This document shows, piece after piece, positions 15,762 through 26,039 of a DNA stretch of 64,000 nucleotides. Source of the DNA: Flavobacteriaceae bacterium UBA2540 (lineage in GTDB: Bacteria; Bacteroidota; Bacteroidia; Flavobacteriales; Flavobacteriaceae); contig DDMS01000020.1 in NCBI GenBank assembly GCA_002340765.1, positions 1 to 64,000 on the forward strand. Reading direction: 5' to 3'. The position numbers were made by a program, and so were the translations under genes. Position 1 is the stretch's first letter. Each line of letters starts with the position of its first letter. Under the pieces are notes generated by a model. It was not told the DNA's origin. It made no database searches and saw nothing but the letters and a program-made list of their open reading frames with translations.

Positions 15762-18002
15762 ATGAAAAAATACATTCTCAGTTTATTCCTGTCTTTAGGG
15801 CCAATATTCCTTTATTCTCAAACAACGTTCAAAGGAATGATCATGGACAAAAACAATCCAAAAGACAAACTAGGCATTGAAGGCGCAAGTGTTCATTGGC
15901 TAGCAACCAACGTTAGCTCAATCACCAACGAAAAAGGGTGGTTTGAAATTGCTTACAAACCCGAATACAAAAAGTTAGTGGTCAATTATGTTGGTTTTAA
16001 ATCAGATACGTTAACAATCACAAATTTATCGCCCATTCACCATTATTTGACACCTCAAGGTGATTTGGATGAAATTACTATTAATAGTAAAAAGAAAACA
16101 ATTCAAAAATCGTTATTCACAACAACCAATGTTTTTACAGTGAGTAGTGCCGAATTGTTAAAAGCTGCTTGTTGTAATTTGGCAGAAAGTTTTGAAACAA
16201 ATCCCTCTATTGACGTTAGTTTTTCTGATGCATTAACAGGCACAAGACAAATCAGCATGTTGGGATTGACAAGTCCGTATTTGTTAATCACGCAAGAAAA
16301 TATTCCATCTGTGAGAGGTGCAAGTCAGGTTTTCGGACTCACATTTACGCCAGGAAGTTGGGTAGAAAGCATCCAAATTACCAAAGGCGCAGGAAGTGTA
16401 ACCAATGGTTTTGAGAGTATTTCAGGGCAAATCAATACGGAATTAGTGAAACCTGCTACTGACAATGCGTTCTTTTTGAATATGTTTGCTTCTCAAATGG
16501 GTCGTTTTGAAGTGAATACACATTTCAACAAGAAAGTTTCTGACAAGTGGGATACTGGATTGTACATTCACGGAAACTACACAGGTGAAAAATTTGACAT
16601 GAACGAAGACAACTTTTTAGACATGCCATTGTCTAAACAAATCAATGTATTGAATCGTTGGCAGTTTACGGATGCTGAAAAAGGTTGGGTTAGTTTTATC
16701 AACGTTCGTTTTATGAATGACGAAAAACAAACCGGCGAATTGGAATTCAATCCTGAAATTCACAGAGGAACTACCGATTTTTGGGGAAGCGAAATCGATA
16801 CGAAACGTTTTGAAACCTCAGCAAAATTGGGCTATGTATTTCCTGAAATGCCATTTCAAAGTTTTGGATTTCAAATTGCGTATAGCAATCATCAGCAAGA
16901 CTCGTATTTTGGATTGAATGCCTATGACATTCAGCACCAAAGTGTGTATTCGAACTTGTTGTTCAATTCGATTATTGGTGATACTCGCAACAAATTTAAA
17001 ACTGGAATTTCTTTTACTGCAGATACTTTTGATGAGTTTATAAATCTGACTGATTTCAGTAGAAAAGAAAATTCGTTAGGTGCGTTTTTTGAATACACAT
17101 TTGACAATTTGGATAATTTTAGTTTGGTGGCTGGTTTGCGAGTTGACTCTCATAATCTATTAGGAAATTTTATCACTCCGCGTTTGCATTTAAGATACAA
17201 TCCCTGGGAAAATGGTGTGATAAAAGCCTCTTTTGGACGCGGAAAAAGAAGTGCAAACATCTTTGCTGAAAACCAACAATTGTTTGCGAGTTCAAGACAA
17301 ATCAATATCGAAAATAACAACGGAAATATTTACGGATTGAATCCTGAAATTGCCTGGAATTACGGAATTTCTTATTTGCAAAAGTTCACACTTTTCAATC
17401 AGAAAGGAGACGTCACGTTTGATTATTACAGAACCGATTTTAGCAATCAAGTGGTGGTTGATTGGGAAAATCCACAAGCAATCTCTTTCTATGATTTGGA
17501 TGGAAAAAGCATTGCCAATAGTTTTCAATTAGAGGCGACCTATAATTTGGCTAAAAATTTAGATTTCAGAGCTGCCTATAAATACTTTGACATTGCAACC
17601 ACTTATAAAAGCGGCAATTTGCAGAAACCCATTCAGCCTCAAAACCGATTTTTTGCAAATCTTGGTTACGAAACTGAATTGGAAAACGAAAAACAATGGC
17701 GTTTTGACATGACTTTCAATATCATTGGAAAACAGCGATTGCCAGACACGAGTTCGAACCCTGTTCAATATCAATTGGATGAATTTGCAGCACCTTATCA
17801 ATTATTAAACTCACAAATCACTAGAGTTTTTTCTGATAAATTTGAAGTATATATTGGCGGAGAAAACTTGACAAATGTGCAGCAAAAAAATCCTATCTTG
17901 GGCAGTGATAATCCTTTTGGTTCGAATTTTGATACAACCATTGTATATGCACCTATTTTTGGACGCGCTTTGTATGCGGGTTTGCGATTTAAAATTAAAT
18001 AA
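15762..18002 (+). CDS. TonB-dependent receptor, probable copper uptake
   Basis: This 746-residue outer-membrane receptor has a signal peptide (1-20), a carboxypeptidase-like/CarbopepD_reg domain at about 22-110, a plug domain (for example LLKAACCNLAESFETNPSID and SVTNGFESISGQINTELVKP) and a C-terminal beta barrel ending in LYAGLRFKIK. Position between an HYC_CC_PP gene and an HMA metal-binding gene suggests its cargo is a heavy metal, most likely copper. The paired Cys in AACCNLAE of the plug fits a metal substrate. The substrate is inferred from context. Confidence 0.88.
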   Translation: MKKYILSLFLSLGPIFLYSQTTFKGMIMDKNNPKDKLGIEGASVHWLATNVSSITNEKGWFEIAYKPEYKKLVVNYVGFKSDTLTITNLSPIHHYLTPQGDLDEITINSKKKTIQKSLFTTTNVFTVSSAELLKAACCNLAESFETNPSIDVSFSDALTGTRQISMLGLTSPYLLITQENIPSVRGASQVFGLTFTPGSWVESIQITKGAGSVTNGFESISGQINTELVKPATDNAFFLNMFASQMGRFEVNTHFNKKVSDKWDTGLYIHGNYTGEKFDMNEDNFLDMPLSKQINVLNRWQFTDAEKGWVSFINVRFMNDEKQTGELEFNPEIHRGTTDFWGSEIDTKRFETSAKLGYVFPEMPFQSFGFQIAYSNHQQDSYFGLNAYDIQHQSVYSNLLFNSIIGDTRNKFKTGISFTADTFDEFINLTDFSRKENSLGAFFEYTFDNLDNFSLVAGLRVDSHNLLGNFITPRLHLRYNPWENGVIKASFGRGKRSANIFAENQQLFASSRQINIENNNGNIYGLNPEIAWNYGISYLQKFTLFNQKGDVTFDYYRTDFSNQVVVDWENPQAISFYDLDGKSIANSFQLEATYNLAKNLDFRAAYKYFDIATTYKSGNLQKPIQPQNRFFANLGYETELENEKQWRFDMTFNIIGKQRLPDTSSNPVQYQLDEFAAPYQLLNSQITRVFSDKFEVYIGGENLTNVQQKNPILGSDNPFGSNFDTTIVYAPIFGRALYAGLRFKIK

Positions 18003-18036
18003 CACTCAATAAATAAGAAATAAACAATCAATAATT

Positions 18037-18435
18037 ATGAAAAACATCATTTTAGTATTTAGTTTCCTTTTTGTAGGAATGACAGTTCAATCTCAAGAAG
18101 TTAAAAAAGATAAAAACACCAAAGTTTCTATGGAAGTTGACGGTGTTTGTGGCATGTGTAAAAAGCGTATTGAAGCAGCTGCTTTGAAAACTTCTGGTGT
18201 AAAATTTGCGATTTGGGATGTGAAATCACACCAATTAAACCTGATTTTGGATGAAAACAAAACAGATGTTTCTAAAGTTCAGAAAAGTATTTTGGCAGTG
18301 GGTCATGATATTGTTTTGAGTAAAGACAAAAAGCTAATTGCAGCTGAAGAAAATTATAACACTGTGAGTCCTTGTTGTAAATATCGAGATGAAAAAGTAG
18401 TTCTTGAACACGAAGGTGGGATGAAGAAACATTAG
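18037..18435 (+). CDS. Periplasmic heavy-metal-associated (HMA) domain protein
   Basis: This 132-residue protein has a signal peptide (MKNIILVFSFLFVGMTVQSQ) and a single HMA domain at about 30-95. The metal site is written VDGVCGMCKKRIE instead of the usual MxCxxC. A second cysteine pair, SPCCKYRDEK, lies near the C-terminus and the tail ends in His residues. It should bind Cu(I) or a similar ion in the periplasm and is the last gene of the operon, followed by a terminator. Confidence 0.88.
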   Translation: MKNIILVFSFLFVGMTVQSQEVKKDKNTKVSMEVDGVCGMCKKRIEAAALKTSGVKFAIWDVKSHQLNLILDENKTDVSKVQKSILAVGHDIVLSKDKKLIAAEENYNTVSPCCKYRDEKVVLEHEGGMKKH

Positions 18436-18458
18436 GGTTAGAGGTAAAAGGTAAAAGT

Positions 18459-18497
18459 AAAAAATCCGAACGCATATAGTTGCTTTCGGATTTTTTT
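18459..18497. terminator. Rho-independent terminator after the metal operon
   Basis: AAAAAATCCGAA, a 14-base loop, then TTCGGATTTTTTT. It ends the HMA gene transcript and can also serve the opposite strand. Confidence 0.75.
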
Positions 18498-18554
18498 ATT
18501 TTTATAAAACAGAATTATTACATTGATTAACTGTTACATTAATTCACTGTATCA

Positions 18555-18902
18555 TTAACACATTGACATCCCAATCCAAAAAATATAGGCATTTAAAAGC
18601 ATAAAAAATAATGCAGGCAATGAAACCCAAAGACTGTCTTTCAATTTGAATCGGATAACCAAACCAAGCAACATCATCAGTGATAATCCAGCAGCGGAAA
18701 TTAGTAACAAAGGCGTGTAAAACCAAAACCCTAGGAGCAAACCAAGGGCACCTATTAATTGCAAAATAATGGTAAGCAATCCTAATTTTTCAAGCTGAAA
18801 GCGTTTGAATTCACTTTTCATATGTGGACCTTTGAAATAGGAAATGCCATACCCTAAAAATGAAATACTCGAAACAAAAACACCCATTGTGTAAAACGCC
18901 AT
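18555..18902 (-). CDS. DoxX-like integral membrane protein
   Basis: This 115-residue, strongly hydrophobic protein has about four membrane helices. The pattern (GYGISYFKGPHMKSEFKRFQ, then LGLLTIILQLIGALGLLLGF) fits the small DoxX-like family. Function is not known. It lies 3 bp after a second protein of the same kind, so the two are probably cotranscribed and may associate. Confidence 0.7.
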   Translation of the reverse strand: MAFYTMGVFVSSISFLGYGISYFKGPHMKSEFKRFQLEKLGLLTIILQLIGALGLLLGFWFYTPLLLISAAGLSLMMLLGLVIRFKLKDSLWVSLPALFFMLLNAYIFWIGMSMC

Positions 18903-18905
18903 CTT

Positions 18906-19250
18906 TTAAAGTAGGTTAGCAGCATTCAGCACAATAAAAGCGCACAATACCAAAAGAATGAGTGATGGCAAGCGCTGTTTCATGGGATTATTTGCCTTGA
19001 AATGAAAATACTGTGCAGCAACCATGAAAAATCCCATGAAGAGTGCTGAAAATAAAATCAAAGACGGAAACCAAATTCCAACAACCAACAAAGTTGCCAA
19101 AACTGTTTTTGAAAACCCTACAAAACTTCTTACGAGAATGCTCAATCCGAATTGACCAAACTCCTTTACTACATTGTGTGTTCTAAAAATCCAAACAAAA
19201 GCCACAGAAGCAGCTACAATAATTTGAGCAATGGTAATAAAATTATTCAT
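18906..19250 (-). CDS. DoxX-like integral membrane protein
   Basis: The protein has 114 residues if started at MNNFITIAQIIVAASVAFVW (ATG 19248-19250), which places the first membrane helix at the N-terminus. An upstream in-frame start at 19301 would add a polar extension. It has about four hydrophobic helices and a conserved-looking FRTHNVVKEF loop. No function can be read from it. It precedes the similar gene at 18555-18902. Confidence 0.7.
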   Translation of the reverse strand: MNNFITIAQIIVAASVAFVWIFRTHNVVKEFGQFGLSILVRSFVGFSKTVLATLLVVGIWFPSLILFSALFMGFFMVAAQYFHFKANNPMKQRLPSLILLVLCAFIVLNAANLL

Positions 19251-19469
19251 AATAAGTACGTTTAAAAAGCGGTTTAAAGATACAAACAATCTGTGAATCA
19301 AAGTGATTATGGATTGTATAAAAATTGTGAGTCAGAATTGTACGTTGCCTTTTCATAAAAGTTTATAATGCATTGAAGAGTAAATAAGAAATAAGAAAGA
19401 AGAAAGAGCAAAGAGCAAAATAAACCTACACGATTTTTATCTCGAAATTTCGGGACTCGCAAAAAAAAC

Positions 19470-19517
19470 AATTAAACCCTTAAACAATTAAACTCTTAAA
19501 CAATTAAACCCTTAACC
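19470..19517. repeat. Three copies of a 16-bp A/T-rich tandem repeat
   Basis: AATTAAACCCTTAAAC is repeated three times with single-base changes just before the pnp terminator. A related AAACAATTAAACATTTATA lies before groEL at about 48750. Confidence 0.7.
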
Positions 19518-19550
19518 AAAAAAAGGCCATCTTTAAAGATAGCCTTTTTT
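19518..19550. terminator. Terminator downstream of pnp
   Basis: AAAAAAAGGC, CATCTTTAAAGAT, AGCCTTTTTT forms a stem with A and T runs on either side, about 28 bp after the pnp stop. Confidence 0.8.
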
Positions 19551-19577
19551 AATATTGAATTTATACAAACCCAAAAC

Positions 19578-21821
19578 CTATTCTTTTCTGGGTTCTCTTG
19601 GTCTGCGATCATCACGTCCACGATTATCACGCCCGCGATTATCACGATTGTTGTCTCCTCTTGGACGATCATTATTTTCTCTTGGTGGTCTTGCTACATA
19701 GCCCTCTGGTTTTGGCAAAATCGCTTTTCTCGAAACTTTCTCTTTGCGAGTTTTAGGATCCAATCCGAAGTATTTTACTTCAAATACATCACCCATATTT
19801 ACCACATCAGATACATTTTCAGTTCGCTCCCAAGCCAATTCGCTTACATGCAACAATACTTCATTTCCTGGGGCTTCAATATATTCAACTACCGCTCCAA
19901 AATCAAGCATTTTAATTACTTTCACTTCATATACATTGCCAACTTGTGGTTTGAAAAGCATGGATTCTAAACGAGCCAATACTGCTTCAATTCCTTCTGG
20001 TCTTGTGCCTAAAATTTCAATAACTCCCTCTCCAGAAGTAGGATCTTCATTGATAACAATGGTAGTTCCTGTCTCTTTTTGTAATTCTTGAATGTGTTTC
20101 CCTCCTGGCCCAATAAATGCACCAATCATACTATTAGGAATATTTCTAGTAATGATTTTAGGCGCATGTGCTTTTACATCCGAATTCGGTTGTGCAATCG
20201 TATCAGTTAATTTACTTAAAATATGCAAACGTCCATCACGAGCTTGTTTTAATGCTTTGATAATCACATCATAAGGCATTCCTTTGATTTTCATATCCAT
20301 TTGACATGCTGTGATACCGTCTTTAGTACCAGTAACTTTAAAGTCCATGTCACCCAAATGATCTTCATCACCCAAAATATCAGACAATACTGCAAAACGA
20401 GTACCATCAGAAATCAATCCCATGGCAATTCCTGATACTGGTTTTACCATTTGAACTCCTGCATCCATCAACGCCATGGTTCCAGCACAAACTGTTGCCA
20501 TAGATGATGAACCATTTGATTCTAATACTTCAGATACAATTCTCACAGTATAAGGACAATCAGCAGGAATCATGTTTTTTAAAGCACGTTGTGCCAAGTT
20601 TCCGTGCCCAATTTCTCTTCTTGAAGTTCCTCTTAAAGGATGTGCTTCACCTGTTGAAAATGGTGGAAAATTATAGTGTAAATAGAATTTTTCTTCTCCT
20701 TGAAAAGAAGGCATGTCTATTTGATTCGCTTCTCTTGAAGTTCCTAAAGTTACTGTTGCCAATGCTTGAGTTTCTCCTCTTGTAAAGATTGATGAACCAT
20801 GAACAGAAGGTAAATAATCGATTTCGCACCAAATAGGACGAATATCTGTTGTTTTTCTTCCGTCTAAACGCAACCCTTCAGCTAATGTCAATTCTCTAAC
20901 AGCTTCTTTTTCTACTTTATAAAAATAGGTTTTAATCAAACCAGCGTTTTCTGCCAATTCTTCTTCAGTAAAAGCAGCTAATACTTCATCTTTTACCGCC
21001 GAAAACGCTTCTCCACGTTCTCTTTTGCTATGCGCTTCTTTTGCGATTAAATAGATTTTATCGTAGGCAAGTTCTTTTACCTTTTCAGCAATAGCTTCGT
21101 CTTTTTTTGCTGGCTCATAAGTTCTGATTTCTTTTTTTCCGAATGCTTCTGCCAATTTTACTTGCGCTCTACATTGAATTTTAATGGCTTCATGAGCAAA
21201 ACGAATCACTTCTACCATTTCTTCTTCTGAAATTTCTTTCATTTCGCCTTCAACCATCATTACTGAATCTTCAGAAGCTCCAATAATCATATCTAAATCT
21301 GAAATATCAAGTTGTGCTTGATTTGGATTGATAATCAATTGACCATCAATTCTACCAACACGAACTTCTGAAATTGGGCATTCAAAAGGAATATCTGACA
21401 ACTGAATAGCAGCAGAAGCAGCCAATCCAGCCAATGCATCTGGCATCACATTTTCATCATGCGACATCAATTGAATCATCACTTGAGTTTCGGTTTTATA
21501 ATCTGATGGGAAAAGTGGACGCAAAACGCGGTCAACAATTCGCATCGTCAATACTTCGCCATCACTAGGACGAGCTTCTCTTTTGAAAAATCCGCCAGGA
21601 AAACGACCTGCAGAAGCAAATTTTTCACGATAATCAACTGTTAAAGGGAAAAAATCCATAGTGCTCTCTTTGTAAGAAGAGACTACAGTACACAATAACA
21701 TGGCATTACCCATTTGAACAACAACTGAACCGTGCGCTTGTTTCGCTAATTTACCGGTTTCTAATGAGATGGTTCTTCCATCTCCTAGGTCAATGACCTC
21801 TCTAAATACTTGTGGAATCAT
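19578..21821 (-). CDS. pnp: Polyribonucleotide nucleotidyltransferase (PNPase)
   Basis: PNPase is a 3'-5' exoribonuclease that degrades RNA with phosphate. The 747 residues contain two RNase PH domains (about 1-210 and 320-540; for example [20 protein letters not shown]), a KH domain with GPGGKHIQ at about 565-620 and an S1 domain ([20 protein letters not shown], about 628-700). The C-terminal tail is rich in Arg, Asp and Asn with [14 protein letters not shown] repeats. It follows rpsO on the same strand, the common rpsO-pnp order. Confidence 0.97.
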   Translation of the reverse strand: MIPQVFREVIDLGDGRTISLETGKLAKQAHGSVVVQMGNAMLLCTVVSSYKESTMDFFPLTVDYREKFASAGRFPGGFFKREARPSDGEVLTMRIVDRVLRPLFPSDYKTETQVMIQLMSHDENVMPDALAGLAASAAIQLSDIPFECPISEVRVGRIDGQLIINPNQAQLDISDLDMIIGASEDSVMMVEGEMKEISEEEMVEVIRFAHEAIKIQCRAQVKLAEAFGKKEIRTYEPAKKDEAIAEKVKELAYDKIYLIAKEAHSKRERGEAFSAVKDEVLAAFTEEELAENAGLIKTYFYKVEKEAVRELTLAEGLRLDGRKTTDIRPIWCEIDYLPSVHGSSIFTRGETQALATVTLGTSREANQIDMPSFQGEEKFYLHYNFPPFSTGEAHPLRGTSRREIGHGNLAQRALKNMIPADCPYTVRIVSEVLESNGSSSMATVCAGTMALMDAGVQMVKPVSGIAMGLISDGTRFAVLSDILGDEDHLGDMDFKVTGTKDGITACQMDMKIKGMPYDVIIKALKQARDGRLHILSKLTDTIAQPNSDVKAHAPKIITRNIPNSMIGAFIGPGGKHIQELQKETGTTIVINEDPTSGEGVIEILGTRPEGIEAVLARLESMLFKPQVGNVYEVKVIKMLDFGAVVEYIEAPGNEVLLHVSELAWERTENVSDVVNMGDVFEVKYFGLDPKTRKEKVSRKAILPKPEGYVARPPRENNDRPRGDNNRDNRGRDNRGRDDRRPREPRKE

Positions 21822-22003
21822 AAATGTTAACTACTAAAATTTTTAATTTATTTGTTTGTTGTTGTGTTGTGATTGTTTCCAATGGAAAATCAAAAATGCT
21901 GTTACTACTTTTGAAGTTTTTTATGTGTTTTCCTGTTTTGTTTTTAAGCCCACTAAGTTATTGAAAAAAAAAGTTCTGAATTGAATAGGTAAGTATTTTT
22001 TAT

Positions 22004-22033
22004 AAAAAGAGGCACATTTCAGTGCCTCTTTTT
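22004..22033 (-). terminator. Terminator between rpsO and pnp
   Basis: AAAAAGAGGCAC, six bases, GTGCCTCTTTTT: a perfect 12-bp hairpin 7 bp after the rpsO stop. Transcripts from rpsO probably end here, with pnp made from its own promoter or by read-through. Confidence 0.85.
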
Positions 22034-22039
22034 GGTACA

Positions 22040-22309
22040 TTATTTTCTAATGTTTAATTCTTTGATAATTGCACGGTATCTTTCGATATCTTTTTTCTTC
22101 AGATAATCTAATAAACTTCTACGTTTTCCAACCATCATTACTAACGAACGTTCTGTATTAAAATCTTTACGATTTCTTTTTAAATGCTCAGTTAAGTGAT
22201 TGATTCTGTGCGTAAACAACGCAACTTGTCCTTCTGTTGAACCAGTATCGCTTTTTGCTTTACCGTGTTTTTCGAAAATACTTTCTTTTAATTCTTTTGT
22301 TAAGTACAT
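22040..22309 (-). CDS. rpsO: 30S ribosomal protein S15
   Basis: The 89 residues include GSTEGQVALFTHRINHLTEH and KRRSLLDYLKKKD, the typical S15 core, which binds the central domain of 16S rRNA. The length is standard. It lies upstream of pnp and is followed by a strong hairpin terminator. Confidence 0.97.
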   Translation of the reverse strand: MYLTKELKESIFEKHGKAKSDTGSTEGQVALFTHRINHLTEHLKRNRKDFNTERSLVMMVGKRRSLLDYLKKKDIERYRAIIKELNIRK

Positions 22310-22434
22310 GCCAATATTATTTAAATGATTTTTATGTATTCCAATGAATTTTTCATTAGAGGTTGCAAATATAGTATTTATTTTTTGATTGAAAATACTT
22401 TGAAACCGTTAATTATTGTTGATAATGATTTGAC

Positions 22435-22638
22435 TGTCTCGGCCTAAAATAAGTTTACATAAAACCATTTGAAAACATGAAGAAAACCATCACAAAAAAT
22501 AGACCCAATGGCGCTAAATTTTATAGCGAAGAATTTAAAAGAAAAATTGGTGAAGAATACCTTGCGAGCGATTTTACCAGACGAGAACCACTATACAAGT
22601 ATGGCATTAAAGCCAATAGTGCAACACTACTTTTTTAA
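22435..22638 (+). mobile_element. IS3-type element left-end remnant, copy 2
   Basis: It begins TGTCTCGGCCTAAAATAAGT and contains an ATG at 22477 encoding about 53 residues (MKKTITKNRPNGAKFYSEEF, continuing to KYGIKANSATLLF). It is highly similar to 14472-14690, and similarity stops at the same point (AATAGTGCA). No transposase core and no right end are present. The sequence after it up to 22829 is AT-rich with no feature I can name. Confidence 0.75.
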
Positions 22639-22829
22639 TTCATATTAACTATTTTAGTCAACTAAATAACAGTTTATTACAATTCGTAAATACTATTTTT
22701 TTAAAATGGTTTATAAAATATTATCTCTTTTTAATTTTTTGCTTTTTTTCACTTTGAAAATCTTCAATCACCCATCAAATCTGTAACAAAAAGACTAAGT
22801 TTGCGACTAGTAGTCAACAACACATTACT

Positions 22830-25301
22830 ATGAGAAATTATTTTTGGTTGCTTTTAAGCATCACTTCAGGCAGTCTTTTGGCGCAAGTAAAAGGTACAAT
22901 TACTGATACTCAAAACAAACCACTTTCGTTTGTGAGTATTTATCTTGACAATACCTTTACCGGAACCACCTCAAATGACAATGGTGATTATATTCTTGAT
23001 GTGAGCAAAAAAGGAACCTATACCATCGTTTTTCAGTTTTTGGGGTACAAAACTGTAAAAAAAACGATCGTCATTACTACATTTCCTCACGAATTGAACG
23101 TGCAATTGGCAGAGGAAAACATCCAACTGAATGAAATTTTGATTTCAACTAAAGACAATCCTGCCAATAAAATCATCAGGAATGTGATTGATAACAAAGA
23201 CAAAAACACGGACAAGTTTGGGCAATATACTGCCAAGTTTTATTCTCGTGGTTTGTATAAAATAAAAGATGCACCTGAGAAATTTTTAGGACAAATTTTG
23301 GGAGATTTTGGAGGTGGATTGGATTCTACCAGAAGTGGCATCATTTATCTTTCTGAAACGGTTTCCAACATTAAATCCCAAAAGAAACCAAAGCGTTTTA
23401 AAGAAAAAATCGTCGCCTCCAAAGTTTCAGGAAAAGATAATGGTATCAGTTTTAATAGGGCTGAGGATGCCAATATCAATTTTTATAACAACAGTGTCGA
23501 ATTTGGCAACGAATTGGTTTCTCCGATTTCAACAAATGCCTTTGCGTATTACACTTTTAAACTGGTTGGAACATTTTATGAAAAGAATGGAAAACTCATC
23601 AATAAAATTAATGTGATTCCTAAACGAAAAAACGACCCTGTTTTTGAAGGTGCTTTATATATCGTTGAAGACGATTGGGCATTGTATGGTGCAGATGTCA
23701 TAGTTTCTGGAGCGCAAGTGAATATTCCTGCGGTTGATAAGTTGATTTTGAAACAAAACTACAATTACGCTTCCGAAAATGATGCTTGGATTTTGATTAG
23801 TCAAACCATAGATTTCAAAGTAGATTTCTTAGGATTTAAATTTGACGGACGCTTTTCTTCAGCATATTCCGAATATGATTTCAATCCACAATTTACACAA
23901 ACGAGCTTTAGCAATGAAGTATTGTCTTTCGAAAAAAATGCTACAGAAAAAGACACTCTTTTTTGGAATAATTTGCGTCCTGTTCCTCTCACCTCAGAGG
24001 AATTGCAAGATTATAAAGTGAAAGATAGCATCAAAATTGTTCGAAAATCTCAGAAATATTTAGATTCGTTGGATGACAAACGCAACAAGTTCAGCTACTT
24101 TTCATCTTTTAGAGGATATACGCATCGAAATTCATTCAAAAAACACTCTTTTACCTACGAAGGGCCTCTGTTTAAAACAGGTTTCAACACAGTTCAAGGT
24201 TTTTATACAGGACTTGGATTCAACTATTTTGAAGAAATCAATGACAAGGGAAAATGGTGGAATGCGGGTGTCAATGCCAATTACGGATTTTCTGAAAAAC
24301 GGGTAAGACCCACGTTCTTTTTTACGAAAAAGTGGGATAATTTTTCTAGGCCAACCCTCAGAATTGCTGGCGGAATTGAAACGTCACAGTTCAATGAAAG
24401 GGAACCAATCGTAAAACTAAACAATACCATTAGCTCTTTGTTAGATCGTTTCAATTATATGAAAATCTATGAGAAGGCTTTTGGAAAAGTGAGCTATACT
24501 GAGGAAATCAAAAACGGAATTTATCTAGCAACGTCTTTTGAATATGCCAACAGAAAACCGTTATTCAATACTACTGATTATTCATTTGCAGCAGCAGATA
24601 AAAACGGAGGATACACTTCGAACAATCCATTAAATCGAAATGCTTTCGGAAATCCAGTATTTGTTGAACACACCATTGCCACATTAGAGGTTGGTGCAAC
24701 TTTCGTTTTTGGGCAAAAATATTTGTCGTATCCAAATAGTAAATTCAATATTGGTAATCAGAAATATCCAACAGTTGGTTTGAACTATATCAAACGTTTT
24801 GGGGCGAGTAATAATGAATTTAATTCAGATATTTTCATCGCAAATGTGCGTCAAACTATCAAAGCAGGAAATTATGGTTTGATGAGATATACCATAAGAG
24901 CAGGCGCATTTTTGAAACAAAAAAATATTGCTTTTATGGACTATTTGCAAGCGAATGGCAATCAGTTGACGTTTCCTTTAGGCAATCAATTAGCAAGTTT
25001 TAATCTTTTGGAATATTATAAGTTTTATTCAAATGATAGTTATGCTGAAGCTCATTTCGATCAAAATTTCAAAGGATTTTTATTGGGAAAAATTCCGTTG
25101 CTGAACAAGTTGAACTTTCATTTGGTGACTGGCGCAAAATCAATGATAATGGCTGATACAAAACCATATTCTGAGTTTACAGTTGGTTTGGACAATATTG
25201 GATTTGGGAAATGGCGTTTTCTGCGAATTGATTATGCAAAATCCTATTATGGAGGAATTCGCAATGACGGATTTTTATTCCGATTAAATTTATTGAATTA
25301 A
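22830..25301 (+). CDS. DUF5686 family outer-membrane protein with carboxypeptidase-like domain
   Basis: This 823-residue protein starts with a signal peptide (1-18), then a CarboxypepD_reg-like beta-sandwich (about 19-105, VKGTITDTQNKPLSFVSIYL), and a long DUF5686 region ending in a probable beta-barrel (final residues DGFLFRLNLLN). The family is widespread in Bacteroidetes and resembles the SusC/TonB-receptor architecture without a plug. Its substrate is unknown. TAAGTTTG at 22796-22803 could be its -7 promoter element. Confidence 0.85.
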   Translation: MRNYFWLLLSITSGSLLAQVKGTITDTQNKPLSFVSIYLDNTFTGTTSNDNGDYILDVSKKGTYTIVFQFLGYKTVKKTIVITTFPHELNVQLAEENIQLNEILISTKDNPANKIIRNVIDNKDKNTDKFGQYTAKFYSRGLYKIKDAPEKFLGQILGDFGGGLDSTRSGIIYLSETVSNIKSQKKPKRFKEKIVASKVSGKDNGISFNRAEDANINFYNNSVEFGNELVSPISTNAFAYYTFKLVGTFYEKNGKLINKINVIPKRKNDPVFEGALYIVEDDWALYGADVIVSGAQVNIPAVDKLILKQNYNYASENDAWILISQTIDFKVDFLGFKFDGRFSSAYSEYDFNPQFTQTSFSNEVLSFEKNATEKDTLFWNNLRPVPLTSEELQDYKVKDSIKIVRKSQKYLDSLDDKRNKFSYFSSFRGYTHRNSFKKHSFTYEGPLFKTGFNTVQGFYTGLGFNYFEEINDKGKWWNAGVNANYGFSEKRVRPTFFFTKKWDNFSRPTLRIAGGIETSQFNEREPIVKLNNTISSLLDRFNYMKIYEKAFGKVSYTEEIKNGIYLATSFEYANRKPLFNTTDYSFAAADKNGGYTSNNPLNRNAFGNPVFVEHTIATLEVGATFVFGQKYLSYPNSKFNIGNQKYPTVGLNYIKRFGASNNEFNSDIFIANVRQTIKAGNYGLMRYTIRAGAFLKQKNIAFMDYLQANGNQLTFPLGNQLASFNLLEYYKFYSNDSYAEAHFDQNFKGFLLGKIPLLNKLNFHLVTGAKSMIMADTKPYSEFTVGLDNIGFGKWRFLRIDYAKSYYGGIRNDGFLFRLNLLN

Positions 25302-25323
25302 ATCTTAGTTATATTTGCAATCA

Positions 25324-25569
25324 ATGATCAATATCAAAATTCTCTTTTTTGGAATGACCTCTGATTTAGTTCACAAAACTGAACTTTCAATTCCTCTGAA
25401 AGAAAATGCAATTGTTAAAGATTTTAAAATTGCTTTGGTTGAGCAGTTTCCAACATTAAAAAACATGGATTCTTATGCAATTGCAGTCAATGAAAGTTAT
25501 GCAACTGACGAGGTTTTCTTGAAAAATGGCGATGTTGTTGCTATTATTCCTCCTGTAAGCGGAGGTTAG
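25324..25569 (+). CDS. moaD: MoaD/ThiS family sulfur carrier protein
   Basis: The protein has 81 residues from MINIKILFFGMTSDLVHK (ATG 25324). The ubiquitin-like fold pattern (NGDVVAIIPPVSGG) ends in the Gly-Gly that is adenylated and thiocarboxylated. It resembles the small subunit of molybdopterin synthase. No other molybdenum-cofactor gene is nearby, so the partner is not visible and another sulfur-carrier role is possible. Its stop abuts the end of the convergent gene at 25570. Confidence 0.85.
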   Translation: MINIKILFFGMTSDLVHKTELSIPLKENAIVKDFKIALVEQFPTLKNMDSYAIAVNESYATDEVFLKNGDVVAIIPPVSGG

Positions 25570-25842
25570 TTAACGTAGGTATTTTATATCTACATAAAAA
25601 GTTCCGAACGGAACAATTGCAGCCAAAAATACAATTGCGAGTTTTTTGTTGCTCCAATTCATTTCTTTTTTTATTAAATATGCCAAAATCAGATAAAGCA
25701 TAAAAAGCAATCCATGAGGCATGCCTAATAATTTTACATAACTTGGATCGTTCAAAACATATTTGAAATATAATCCAACAGACATTAATAATAAAAAGGA
25801 AATTCCTTCTAATAGTCCAACAATTCTAAAGATGAGTTTCAT
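25570..25842 (-). CDS. DUF3817 family membrane protein
   Basis: This 90-residue protein has three hydrophobic helices and the DUF3817 pattern (FRIVGLLEGISFLLLM, then GMPHGLLFMLYL, ending with FGTFYVDIKYL). Related proteins are small integral membrane proteins of unknown role. It ends one base from the moaD stop, tail to tail. Confidence 0.85.
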   Translation of the reverse strand: MKLIFRIVGLLEGISFLLLMSVGLYFKYVLNDPSYVKLLGMPHGLLFMLYLILAYLIKKEMNWSNKKLAIVFLAAIVPFGTFYVDIKYLR

Positions 25843-26039
25843 TTAATTTAAATTTCAAAAGTTAAGAGTCACAAATTTACGATTATAATATTGACAACCA
25901 TCAAATAAAAAAGACTCAGTTTCAGCGTCAGTTTTTAGTAAATACAAATTCGATACATCTCAATAGATTAAATTTCAAACCACATATAGCTACATCTCTT
26001 TTGGAAATAATGAGATTAGGATTATAAACTTTCCAATTC

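Noticed and set aside
22310..22434. Possible leader RNA or autoregulatory site upstream of rpsO
   Set aside because: The stretch is AT-rich with no clear fold or pseudoknot visible by eye.
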